DNA of 64,000 nucleotides from Rathayibacter rathayi (GTDB lineage: Bacteria > Actinomycetota > Actinomycetes > Actinomycetales > Microbacteriaceae): the NCBI RefSeq assembly GCF_004011095.1, contig NZ_CP028129.1:806001-870000 (forward strand). The letters are read 5' to 3'. Of this stretch, positions 8,014 through 16,061 are shown piece by piece (position 1 is the first letter of the stretch; each line of letters begins with the position of its first letter). The position numbers were made by a program, and so were the translations under genes. The notes under the pieces were generated by a model. It did no database searches and was not told the origin of the DNA. It saw nothing but the letters and a program-made list of their open reading frames with translations.

Positions 8014-8292
8014 ATGGACACCGAATCGACGTACACCGCCATCCTCGACAGCGGAGCGGAGCAGGAGAGCATCCGCCTCGAGATGATCGACGGCTCCCCG
8101 CAGCGCTCCTTCACCCGCGTCGCCGACATCGACGGCGAGGAGGTCGAGGTGGTCTGGGAACTCGAGCCCGACGACGACGGCTTCCACGTTTACCGCCCCG
8201 TGCGGGTCGAGGGCCGCGACGACGACAGCGGAGCGGTCTCCGACGAGCAGCTGACCGACGGCGGCGGCGCGGACGCGGCCTCCGGCGACTGA
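8014..8292 (+). CDS. Small acidic hypothetical protein
   Basis: A 92-residue protein that I do not recognise. It starts MDTESTYTAILDSGAEQES and is strongly acidic, ending in a low-complexity tail rich in Asp, Gly and Ala. Alternating hydrophobic residues in the first 65 positions suggest a small beta-rich domain (FTRVADIDGEEVEVVWELEP). No signal or membrane segment is present. Support for coding comes from a -10 box just upstream and from codon usage like its neighbours. It is divergent from the PNPOx-like gene. Confidence 0.6.
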   Translation: MDTESTYTAILDSGAEQESIRLEMIDGSPQRSFTRVADIDGEEVEVVWELEPDDDGFHVYRPVRVEGRDDDSGAVSDEQLTDGGGADAASGD

Positions 8293-8344
8293 CCCGGCGC
8301 CCGACCTGCGGGCCGGCCGGTGGAGAACGGACGCGGCTGGCCGC

Positions 8345-9658
8345 TCAGGCCGTCGGGTGCAGAGCGTCGTACGCCCGGAATCCGGGTCGCAGCCGCAGCA
8401 CGGCAGCGAGGATCGCGATGATCGCGAGTCCGCCCGCGAGCGGCGGTAGCCAGAGCAGCGCGAGCGAGGCGAGCAGACCCGTATAGAGATCGCCGACTCG
8501 CGGACCGCCCGTCACCACCACGATGAACACTCCCTGGAGCCGACCGCGCATGTTGTCGGGAACCGCGGTCTGCAGCATCGTCTGCCGGAAGATCGAGCTG
8601 ACGTTGTCGGCGGCCCCCGCCCCGGCCAGCGCGACCGCGGCCAGAGTGATCACGCCCGTGTTCGCCGAGGACGGGTCGCTGCGCGTCAGTGCCGCCCCGA
8701 GCAGGACCGCACCGAACGCCATCACGAACGCTCCGTACACCTGGATCGAGCGGCTGATCGCGACGCCCTGGCCGCGCACTCCGCTCAGCCGCCCGGAGAA
8801 CACACCGCTGAGCAGCGCGCCGATCGCGAACGCGGCCGTGAGCGCACCGACCGTCACCGCGCCGCCGCCCAACAGCACCGCGGCAGCGGCGGGAAACACC
8901 ACGCGGGGCTGCCCGAAGGTCATCGCCACGATGTCGACGAGGAAGGACATCCGCACGTTCGGTGCACTCCGAAGAAAGCGCAGGCCGTAGCGGAGCGACT
9001 CCAGCCCCGGCCGCTGCCGCTCTCCCTCCGGCACGAGCGCGGGCAGCCCCACGATGCCGAGGAACGCGGCGAGGAACAGTACGACGTCGATCGTGTACGT
9101 GAGCGCGAAGCCCGAGGAGGCCACGAGTACGCCGGCGAGTGCGGGCCCGACCGTCACCTCCAGTCCACTCGCGATGCCGCCCAGGGCGGCGGCCGCGGGG
9201 ACCAACTCGGTCCGGAGCAGTCGCGGAGCCAGCGTCATCCGGGTGGCCACGATCACGGTGGTCGCGACGGCGTTCGCGGCCGTCAGGAGGTAGAGGGAGA
9301 GCGGAGTCTCGGCGCTGAGCCAGGCGAGCGCGGCGATGCCCACGGTCGAACCCCAGGCCACGATCGCGGCGAGCAGCAGCACCAGGCGGCGGTCGAAGGC
9401 ATCGGCGAGCATCCCGCCGTAGAGTCCGGCGATCACGGTCGGCACCAGCGCCACGACGCCGACCAGCGCGACAGCCAGGGTCGACCCGGTGAGCTCGTAG
9501 ACGTGCAGCCCGACCGCGACGATCGTCATCTGTCCACCGATGCCAGAGATCACGTTGCCGGCCCAGAGCCGGGCGAAGGCGGGCGACTCGCGGAGGGGCG
9601 CGACGTCGAGGACATGGCTGCGCCGGGGGGCAGCGGGTGTCTGGCTCACTCGCTCCAT
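8345..9658 (-). CDS. MFS transporter, EntS-like
   Basis: A major facilitator of about 437 residues with roughly twelve hydrophobic segments. The N-terminus ESPAFARLWAGNVISGIGGQMTIVAVGLHVYELTGST is typical of the EntS/MFS_3 exporters. The signature loop GGMLADAFDRRLVLLL follows the second helix pair, and SSIFRQTMLQTAVPDNMRGRLQGVF is the matching loop in the second half. The ATG at 9658 is preferred; an in-frame ATG at 9718 would add 20 hydrophilic residues. The substrate is unknown; siderophore or drug export is typical of the family. Confidence 0.85.
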   Translation of the reverse strand: MERVSQTPAAPRRSHVLDVAPLRESPAFARLWAGNVISGIGGQMTIVAVGLHVYELTGSTLAVALVGVVALVPTVIAGLYGGMLADAFDRRLVLLLAAIVAWGSTVGIAALAWLSAETPLSLYLLTAANAVATTVIVATRMTLAPRLLRTELVPAAAALGGIASGLEVTVGPALAGVLVASSGFALTYTIDVVLFLAAFLGIVGLPALVPEGERQRPGLESLRYGLRFLRSAPNVRMSFLVDIVAMTFGQPRVVFPAAAAVLLGGGAVTVGALTAAFAIGALLSGVFSGRLSGVRGQGVAISRSIQVYGAFVMAFGAVLLGAALTRSDPSSANTGVITLAAVALAGAGAADNVSSIFRQTMLQTAVPDNMRGRLQGVFIVVVTGGPRVGDLYTGLLASLALLWLPPLAGGLAIIAILAAVLRLRPGFRAYDALHPTA

Positions 9659-9722
9659 TGTGCTGACTCCGTCGCCCTGGCGGGCATTGTCGCGCTGATC
9701 CACTGGTTCAGGGGGCATCCCC

Positions 9723-9728
9723 TAGGGT
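9723..9728 (+). promoter_or_regulatory. -10 box for the gene at 9736
   Basis: TAGGGT, 7 nt before the start codon. Confidence 0.45.
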
Positions 9729-9735
9729 GTGAGGC

Positions 9736-10284
9736 ATGAGCACGTCATCCGACGGCGCGCCCGGGCGTCAGGGTCCTCCTGCCCCGCGGGCAGCCGGAGC
9801 CGCCCCCTCGCGACGCTCGATCCGCACTGCCGCCGAGGCGGGTGCGCGTCGCGCCGCCGCCGTCACCGGTGGTCGGCGCAGCTCCACCGGCGGCGCCCGC
9901 ACCGAGACGTCCCGCACGAACGCCATTAGCGCCGGCGCAGTCGTTCGCCGCTACGGAGCCGGGATCGCCGCGATCCTGCTCGCGGCCCTTGCCGTACCGA
10001 TCTCGTTCTTCGTCTGGTACGCCCTGATCTCGCTCGGCGCCTACCCGGGCGACCAAGCCGTCAGCGACCTGCTGGTCGGCGTCCTCTACGCCGCGCTTGT
10101 CCACGCGGTCCTGCTCACCGGGATCCTGCTCGCCGTCTCCTCGATCCGCGCCCGTCGGCGCGAGAAGCGCCCGCCGATCGCCGGCTGGATCGGTGTCGTC
10201 GTGAACGTGCTCATGCTCGTCTACTGGGAGCTACTGGTCTCGCCGTGGCTGGTCGTGCTCTGGAATCGGGCCACCGGCTCCTGA
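9736..10284 (+). CDS. Hypothetical three-helix membrane protein
   Basis: A 182-residue protein with no family I can name. The first 70 residues are disordered and rich in Ala, Arg, Gly and Ser. Three hydrophobic helices follow: GIAAILLAALAVPISFFVWYALI, a second around residues 113-136, and WIGVVVNVLMLVYWELLV near the end. The positive charge between helices 2 and 3 (RARRREKR) suggests that this loop is cytoplasmic. It is divergent from the MFS gene and 111 nt upstream of rpsO. Confidence 0.65.
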   Translation: MSTSSDGAPGRQGPPAPRAAGAAPSRRSIRTAAEAGARRAAAVTGGRRSSTGGARTETSRTNAISAGAVVRRYGAGIAAILLAALAVPISFFVWYALISLGAYPGDQAVSDLLVGVLYAALVHAVLLTGILLAVSSIRARRREKRPPIAGWIGVVVNVLMLVYWELLVSPWLVVLWNRATGS

Positions 10285-10395
10285 CGCCGCTTCCCTCTGG
10301 TAGAGTCGCCCGGTTGCCGTTCGACGGCCGCGGATCAAGAGAGCCCACGCATCAGGCGCCGGGCACCGCGCAACGAGAGAGAGGGGATCCCACTT

Positions 10396-10665
10396 ATGGC
10401 ACTCGAAGCAGAGGTCAAGAAGGCGATCATCGAAGAGTACGCGACCCACCCCGGTGACACCGGATCCCCCGAGGTGCAGGTGGCCGTCCTGACCAAGCGG
10501 ATCAAGGACCTCACCGAGCACCTCAAGGAGCACAAGCACGACCACCACTCGCGTCGTGGTCTGCTGCTGCTCGTGGGTCAGCGTCGTCGACTCCTCGGCT
10601 ACCTGTCAGACGTGGACATCAACCGCTACCGCTCGCTGATCGAGCGTCTGGGTCTGCGCCGCTAG
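10396..10665 (+). CDS. rpsO: 30S ribosomal protein S15
   Basis: An 89-residue S15 with the full family pattern: [46 protein letters not shown], and [21 protein letters not shown]15 binds 16S rRNA early in assembly of the small-subunit platform. A promoter-like TAGAGT lies at about 10302-10307, and GAGAGAGGGGATC precedes the start. Two genes of unknown function separate rpsO from pnp, which often directly follows it. Confidence 0.97.
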   Translation: MALEAEVKKAIIEEYATHPGDTGSPEVQVAVLTKRIKDLTEHLKEHKHDHHSRRGLLLLVGQRRRLLGYLSDVDINRYRSLIERLGLRR

Positions 10666-10696
10666 GGTCGGCGCCGCTAGGGGTCTGCGCCGCTAG
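10651..10696 (+). repeat. Triplicated 3' end of rpsO
   Basis: GGTCTGCGCCGCTAG (10651-10665, the last codons and stop of rpsO) is followed by GGTCGGCGCCGCTAG (10666-10680) and GGGTCTGCGCCGCTAG (10681-10696). Each unit repeats the LRR-stop coding end. Confidence 0.85.
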
Positions 10697-10742
10697 TTCC
10701 TCCGGGAGCAGGGTGTGGTCTCGATGACACCGCGAACTTCTT

Positions 10743-10784
10743 GCGGAACGGGCCGTCCTCCTCACGGAGGACGGCCCGTTCCGC
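10743..10784. terminator. Strong 19-bp terminator hairpin
   Basis: A perfect 19-bp stem (10743-10761 with 10766-10784) and a 4-nt loop TCAC. It lies between rpsO and the convergent gene at 10803 and could serve both strands. Confidence 0.85.
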
Positions 10785-10802
10785 ATTCCGGAGCGCTCCG
10801 GT

Positions 10803-11636
10803 TCAGGGCAGCGGAGCCGGCCGGTCGACGCCTCCCCACGAGAAGCCTCTCGAGGCCGAGAACCAGTCGGCCGCCGCACGCTGGAGCGCCGCGTCCGCCT
10901 CGGCGCGTCCGGGTGCCCGCACCGCGTCGACGAGGTCTGGCAGGGCGATCCGCCAGGCCGCGGCACTGCGCTGGGCGCGAGCCCAGTCACGGGCGCAGAC
11001 CGGATCAGCGGCGGCCGCGGTGAGAGTCTGCGGTGACGTCACCCGCCAGCCGGTGCCCGACTCCGCGACCACGACCGCGCAGGTCAGGGCGGCGCCGCGG
11101 ATGATGCTGTCCGCTCCGGCCGACGGGCCGATCGCCTGATCCTGCGCGGCGACCAGGGCGGTGAGCGCGAGTTGCAGCCGGGTCGACGGCTCATCGGGTC
11201 GCGGCCGGATCCTGCCCTCGCCGGCCGAGACCGAGGCCGCCGAGTCGGGTGCGAGGAGCAGCCCCGAGGAGGACTGCGACGCGTGCAGACTCAGTAGCCC
11301 CGTCACTCCGTCCACCCCGTTCGCAACTCCCCGCACGGAGGAGTCGCCGAGGCTCCAGACGACGGGCGTGCGGTTGTGGAGGGTAAGACGGCGGTGGTCC
11401 TCGTCGAGGCAGGCGACGAGATGCCCGGCCGGCACACCCGCTCCGCCCTCCAGCGCGGAGGAAGCGGCCAGGAGTTCCCGACTGTCGTCGCACTGGGCGG
11501 GAGCGTCGGAGTCGGGGGAGGCCGCTGCGGCGAGTGATCCCTGGGAGGTGAGGACGCCCTGCACTCCGGCGACGGCGGTCACGAGTGCCGCGGTGGCCAG
11601 GAGGAGTGCCATGCCATGCCTGCCCATCGCCGCCAC
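10803..11636 (-). CDS. Membrane-anchored or secreted hypothetical protein
   Basis: A protein of about 277 residues with no recognised family. MGRHGMALLLATAALVTAVAGVQGVL forms a signal peptide or membrane anchor; initiation at the ATG at 11627 is equally possible. The remainder is extracytoplasmic in character, with two Cys pairs (AQCDDS/VACLDE and ALTCAVV/DPVCARDW) that could form disulfides. Its ending (FSASRGFSWGG) resembles nothing I know. It converges with rpsO and is divergent from the gene at 11811. Confidence 0.6.
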   Translation of the reverse strand: MAAMGRHGMALLLATAALVTAVAGVQGVLTSQGSLAAAASPDSDAPAQCDDSRELLAASSALEGGAGVPAGHLVACLDEDHRRLTLHNRTPVVWSLGDSSVRGVANGVDGVTGLLSLHASQSSSGLLLAPDSAASVSAGEGRIRPRPDEPSTRLQLALTALVAAQDQAIGPSAGADSIIRGAALTCAVVVAESGTGWRVTSPQTLTAAAADPVCARDWARAQRSAAAWRIALPDLVDAVRAPGRAEADAALQRAAADWFSASRGFSWGGVDRPAPLP

Positions 11637-11810
11637 CTCCTGCTCGCAGGCTAGCCCGGTGCGGGTGGGGTGGCCAGCGCGGAGGGAGCGTCATCGCTGG
11701 CCCGCTCGCCTGGGATCCGCTCGTCGACGGCCCCTTGCACGCCCGTCGTCCGGATGCGCCGCGCCGCCCGACTCCGGCGGGGGAGGGCTTGCGCCTCCGA
11801 TGATGGGGGG

Positions 11811-12251
11811 ATGAAGCTCTTCCCGTTCGGACGCGGCAACGCGAACCCTTTCCCCGCCGACGACCGCGGCTCGGGCACGCTCGACGACGACGACTACGAG
11901 CTGCGTCCCACGTCACGTCGCGGCCAGACGCTCCTCGGCCTCGCCGACTCTCGACCGCACCAGAACGAGATCGCCCGGGTGCTCGCCCTTGGCGAGGACG
12001 AGATCACCGCCGTGATCCCGCGCCGCACTCTCGAGCAGGAGCGCGTGGACGCTCCGATGCCGGTGCGCCTCTTCGCGGCCCAGCGCCCCTCCGGACTCGT
12101 GGGCCAGGTGCCGCGAGGTCTCGAGAACGTCGTGGACGCGGCTTTCGCGCGGCTCTCGGAGGCGGGTCGCTCGCCCCGTATTCCCGCCCGGATCGTGACG
12201 GCGAAGGGCGGTCTGCGGGTGCAGCTGTTGCTGCACGAGACCCGCGGCTGA
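11811..12251 (+). CDS. Hypothetical protein
   Basis: A 146-residue soluble protein beginning MKLFPFGRGNANPFPADDRG. A GGGGGG tract lies directly before the ATG and may act as the ribosome binding site. The C-terminal half (LVGQVPRGLENVVDAAFARL, then RIPARIVTAKGGLRVQLLL) looks like a folded alpha/beta domain, but I cannot name it. In-frame codons continue upstream to 11670 but are low complexity. It lies 360 nt upstream of pnp on the same strand. Confidence 0.55.
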   Translation: MKLFPFGRGNANPFPADDRGSGTLDDDDYELRPTSRRGQTLLGLADSRPHQNEIARVLALGEDEITAVIPRRTLEQERVDAPMPVRLFAAQRPSGLVGQVPRGLENVVDAAFARLSEAGRSPRIPARIVTAKGGLRVQLLLHETRG

Positions 12252-12611
12252 GCCGGATCCGGATCGCCGCGGCAGCGTGGTTCCTGGAGGATCCGCATCG
12301 CTGCTGATAGAATGAATCGGTTCTGAATCCGAAAGCGACCGCCGGTCGACACCGGATTCGAGCCACGGAGCAGGCCGGCAGGAAGCTGGTCCTCGGTGGT
12401 GGAGTCCCGGACAGCGGCAGACGGTCGCAGCGGCAGTCGGTCGCGTCAGCCCGGAGCTTTTCTACTGGTGGCCAGCACGAACGCCCTCCATACGACGGCA
12501 CGGCGCGAAGCCCTGTCGTGGGATCGTCTCGATTCCTGACCGGACCGCTGCTCCGACGAACGCCGGTGCCCAGAAGGGGCGCCGCCGCAGACGTTAAAGG
12601 AGACAGACCTC
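12252..12611 (+). promoter_or_regulatory. pnp promoter and long leader
   Basis: This stretch holds no credible gene. A TAGAAT box at 12308-12313 is a likely -10 element, which would give a leader of nearly 300 nt. Long leaders are common for pnp because its mRNA is autoregulated. No specific fold was recognised. AAAGGAG at 12596-12602 is the ribosome binding site. Confidence 0.45.
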
Positions 12612-14870
12612 TTGGAAGGTCCTGAAATCACATTCGCCGAAGCCGTTCTCGACAACGGCTCGTATGGCACCCGCACCATCCGCTTCGAGACTGGCCGGCT
12701 CGCGCAGCAGGCTCAGGGCGCCGTCGCCGCCTACCTCGATGAGGACACCATGCTCCTCTCGGCCACGTCGGCGTCGAAGAACCCGAAGGACAACTTCGAC
12801 TTCTTCCCGCTGACGGTCGACGTCGAGGAGCGTTCCTACGCCGCGGGCAAGATCCCCGGCTCGTTCTTCCGCCGCGAGGGGCGCCCCTCCACCGAGGCGA
12901 TCCTGGTCTGCCGTCTGATCGACCGGCCGTTGCGCCCCTCGTTCGTCGAGGGCCTGCGCAACGAAGTCCAGATCGTCATCACGGTCCTCAGCATCGCGCC
13001 GGACGAGTTCTACGACGCCCTCGCTATCAACGCCGCGAGCGCCTCGACTCAGATCTCGGGCCTGCCCTTCTCCGGCCCCGTCGCCGGTGTCCGCCTCGCG
13101 CTCATGTCCGACGGCTCGGGCAACGACCAGTGGGTCGCCTTCCCCAAGGCCTCGCAGCTCGAGAACGCCGTCTTCGACCTCACCGTCGCTGGTCGCGTCG
13201 TCACCAACGAGGACGGTTCCTCCGATGTCGCCATCATGATGGTCGAGGCCGAGGCCACCGAGTCTTCCTGGAACCTCATCAAGGCGGGTGCGACCAAGCC
13301 CAGCGAGGACGTCGTCGCCGAGGGCCTCGAGGCAGCGAAGCCCTTCCTCCGCGCGCTCGTCGAGGCGCAGGCGACGCTTGCCGCCGAGACCGCGAAGCCG
13401 GTCAAGGACTACCCGGTGTTCCTGCCCTACGCGCAGGACACCTACGATAATGTCGCCGAACTCAGCTACGACGAGCTCGTCCGCGTCTACCAGATCGCCG
13501 ATAAGGTCGAGCGCCAGGACGCCGACGACGCCCTGAAGGCACGGGTCAAGGAGCAGATCGCCGAGCGCATCGCCTCGGGTCAGCTCTCGGCCGAGGCCTA
13601 CACGCAGGTCGGAGCAGCGTACAAGTCCGTCACGAAGGTGGTCGTCCGCGGCCGCATCCTCCGCGACGGCGTGCGCATCGACGGACGCGGTCTGGCCGAC
13701 ATCCGCCCGCTCGACGCCGAGGTGCAGGTCATCCCGCGCGTCCACGGCTCGGCGATCTTCCAGCGCGGCGAGACCCAGATTCTGGGCGTCACCACGCTGA
13801 ACATGCTCAAGATGGAGCAGCAGATCGACTCGCTGTCGCCCGTCACCAAGAAGCGCTACCTGCACCACTACAACTTCCCGCCCTACTCGACCGGTGAAAC
13901 CGGCCGCGTCGGTTCGCCGAAGCGTCGCGAGATCGGGCACGGCTTCCTCGCCGAGCGCGCCCTCGTGCCGGTGCTGCCCAGCCGCGAGGAGTTCCCCTAC
14001 GCGATCCGCCAGGTCTCCGAGGCCCTGAGCTCTAACGGCTCGACCTCGATGGGCTCGGTCTGCGCGTCCACCCTGTCGCTGCTCAACGCCGGTGTGCCGC
14101 TGCGCGCTCCGGTCGCGGGCATCGCGATGGGCCTGGTGTCCGACGTCGTCGACGGTCAGACCCGCTACGCGGCGCTGACCGACATCCTGGGCGCGGAGGA
14201 CGCGCTCGGCGACATGGACTTCAAGGTCGCCGGCACCTCCGAGTTCGTCACCGCCATCCAGCTCGACACCAAGCTCGACGGCATCCCGTCCTCGGTCCTC
14301 GACGCCGCTCTCAAGCAGGCCAAGGACGCCCGCACCACGATCCTCGCGGTGCTCACGGCGGCCATCGATCAGCCTGATGAGATGGCTCCGACCGCGCCCC
14401 GCGTGATCTCGGTGCAGATTCCCGTCGACAAGATCGGCGAGCTGATCGGCCCCAAGGGCAAGACGATCAACGCGATTCAGGACGAGACCGGCGCCGACAT
14501 CTCCATCGAGGAGGACGGCACCGTCTACATCGGAGCCGTCGACGGTCCGTCGGCCGAGGCCGCGCGTGCGCAGGTCAACGCCATCGCGAACCCGACCAAC
14601 CCCGAGGTCGGCGAGCAGTTCCTCGGAACCGTCGTCAAGCTCGCGACCTTCGGTGCGTTCGTCTCGCTCCTGCCGGGCAAGGACGGACTGCTCCACATCA
14701 GCGAGGTCCGCAAGCTCGCCGGTGGCAAGCGCGTCGAGAACGTCGAGGACGTCCTCGGAGTCGGTCAGAAGCTGCTCGTGCAGATCACCAAGATCGACGA
14801 CCGCGGCAAGCTGTCCCTCGCGCCCGTCCTGGCCGAGGAAGCCGACGCCGAGGCTCCCGCCGAGAGCTGA
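12612..14870 (+). CDS. pnp: Polyribonucleotide nucleotidyltransferase
   Basis: A 752-residue PNPase that begins at a TTG codon, 9 nt after AAAGGAG; no better start is available for [16 protein letters not shown]. The first RNase PH domain (residues 10-150) contains [20 protein letters not shown]. An all-helical linker and the second RNase PH domain (about 345-555) follow. The KH domain holds GPKGKTIN near 612. The S1 domain, with [22 protein letters not shown], starts near 670. The enzyme degrades RNA 3' to 5' with phosphate and is part of the degradosome. A GC-rich hairpin follows the stop. Confidence 0.97.
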   Translation: MEGPEITFAEAVLDNGSYGTRTIRFETGRLAQQAQGAVAAYLDEDTMLLSATSASKNPKDNFDFFPLTVDVEERSYAAGKIPGSFFRREGRPSTEAILVCRLIDRPLRPSFVEGLRNEVQIVITVLSIAPDEFYDALAINAASASTQISGLPFSGPVAGVRLALMSDGSGNDQWVAFPKASQLENAVFDLTVAGRVVTNEDGSSDVAIMMVEAEATESSWNLIKAGATKPSEDVVAEGLEAAKPFLRALVEAQATLAAETAKPVKDYPVFLPYAQDTYDNVAELSYDELVRVYQIADKVERQDADDALKARVKEQIAERIASGQLSAEAYTQVGAAYKSVTKVVVRGRILRDGVRIDGRGLADIRPLDAEVQVIPRVHGSAIFQRGETQILGVTTLNMLKMEQQIDSLSPVTKKRYLHHYNFPPYSTGETGRVGSPKRREIGHGFLAERALVPVLPSREEFPYAIRQVSEALSSNGSTSMGSVCASTLSLLNAGVPLRAPVAGIAMGLVSDVVDGQTRYAALTDILGAEDALGDMDFKVAGTSEFVTAIQLDTKLDGIPSSVLDAALKQAKDARTTILAVLTAAIDQPDEMAPTAPRVISVQIPVDKIGELIGPKGKTINAIQDETGADISIEEDGTVYIGAVDGPSAEAARAQVNAIANPTNPEVGEQFLGTVVKLATFGAFVSLLPGKDGLLHISEVRKLAGGKRVENVEDVLGVGQKLLVQITKIDDRGKLSLAPVLAEEADAEAPAES

Positions 14871-14890
14871 ACCCTTCCGCGCGACCCGTG

Positions 14891-14921
14891 ACGCCCGTCC
14901 CTCGTCTGGAGGGGCGGGCGT
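14891..14921 (+). terminator. pnp terminator hairpin
   Basis: ACGCCCGTCCCTC (14891-14903) pairs with GAGGGGCGGGCGT (14909-14921), with a G-U pair. It lies 20 nt after the pnp stop. There is no T-tract. Confidence 0.65.
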
Positions 14922-14981
14922 CCGTCGTCGCCGGGAGGCCTGGGGTACCGTGGGACCGCACCGCGCCGACCGGAGGACTCC

Positions 14982-15970
14982 GTGACCGACCCGACGCCCC
15001 TGGCCACCGAGCCGGAGACGCCCCTCTCTCGCACCCACTCCTCTCGCGGGCACTCCTCTCGCGGGCACTGGGCCGGACCGGTCTCCCCGTGCATCCGCTC
15101 ACCCTCGATGGCTCCGTCTTCGGCTGGGCCGCAGGCATCGACGACACCACCGAGGTTCTCGATACGTTCGGGCGCCTGGGCGGCACCCTGATCTCGACGG
15201 CCGACCACTATGCGACCGGCCGCAGCGAGTACATGATCGGCCGATGGCTCGAGCAGAGCGGGCTGCGCGAGCGGATGCTCGTCGCCACGAAGGTCGGTCG
15301 GCACCCGGATGCACCGGGCCTCGCGCCCGAGGACGTCCGCATCGCGATCGAGGGAAGTCTTGAGCGGCTCGGCACCCGGATCGACGTGCTCTCGTTCGAC
15401 AGCGAGGACCCCGAGATTCCGATCGCCGAGAGCCTGGCGGCGGTCGCGCCGTTCCTCGCCGACGGCTCGGTCGGAGCTCTGGGCGCAGCACACTTCAGCG
15501 GCGCCGCGATCGCGGCACTGCACGAGACGGCGCGCGCGTTCGCGCTGCCCACGGTGTCGGCCGTGGTGGCGGAGTACAGCCTGATGGAGCGCAGGACCTA
15601 CGAGTCCGACGTCGTGCCCGAGGTAGTGCGGCTCGAGCTGGGCACCCTCGCGCATCTGCCGCTCGCGAGCGGCTACCTCACGGGAACCCTGCGCAGCCGC
15701 ACCGACGAGCCGGAGTCGGCCCTGTTCGAGGCGGGACTGGACTACGTCGGCCGACACGGCTCGAGGGTGCTCGCCGCTCTCGATGAGATCGCCGAGGCGC
15801 ACGGTACCGAGCCGGCCGTGGTCGCGCTCGCGTGGGTGCTCTCGCACCAGGAGGTGTCGGCCGCGATCCTGCGAGCTCGCAGTGCCGAGGAACTCGAGGC
15901 TCTGTTTGCGTCGGCGCTCCTCCCGCTGACGCGCAGCGACATCGCCCAGCTCGACCGTGTGTCGGCCTGA
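14982..15970 (+). CDS. Aldo/keto reductase, N-terminus broken by a frameshift
   Basis: The body (from ALGRTGLPVHPLTLDGSVFGW onward, about 300 residues) is an aldo/keto reductase. STADHYATGRSEYMIG holds the catalytic Asp and Tyr and ATKVG the Lys. The usual His of the tetrad appears as Asp in DVLSFDSEDPEIP. The best start is the GTG at 14982, preceded by GGAGG, but that frame (MTDPTPLATEPETPLSR) does not run into the body. A repeat at 15037-15066 separates them. The body frame itself is open back to a GTG at 14888, which lies before the pnp terminator and is a poor start. The gene is inactive, or starts atypically. Confidence 0.7.
15037..15066 (+). repeat. 15-bp tandem repeat at a reading-frame break
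   Basis: ACTCCTCTCGCGGGC occurs at 15037-15051 and 15052-15066. A degenerate partial unit precedes it (CCCTCTCTCGCACCC). Removing the extra units and the degenerate piece would join the GTG-initiated frame to the reductase frame as PLSRALGRTG. Confidence 0.75.
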
Positions 15971-16061
15971 GGCGGCCCGACGACCCGCTCGCGCGGGTAG
16001 GGGGGTGCCGCTCCGCGGGCTCGCGCCCTGGCTGCCCGGATGGTCCGACCGGCCGGCCGCT

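Noticed and set aside
14888..15970. Aldo/keto reductase starting at GTG 14888
   Set aside because: That start lies within the pnp terminator region, lacks a ribosome binding site and adds about 60 non-homologous residues. The frame is open, so it is noted in the feature.
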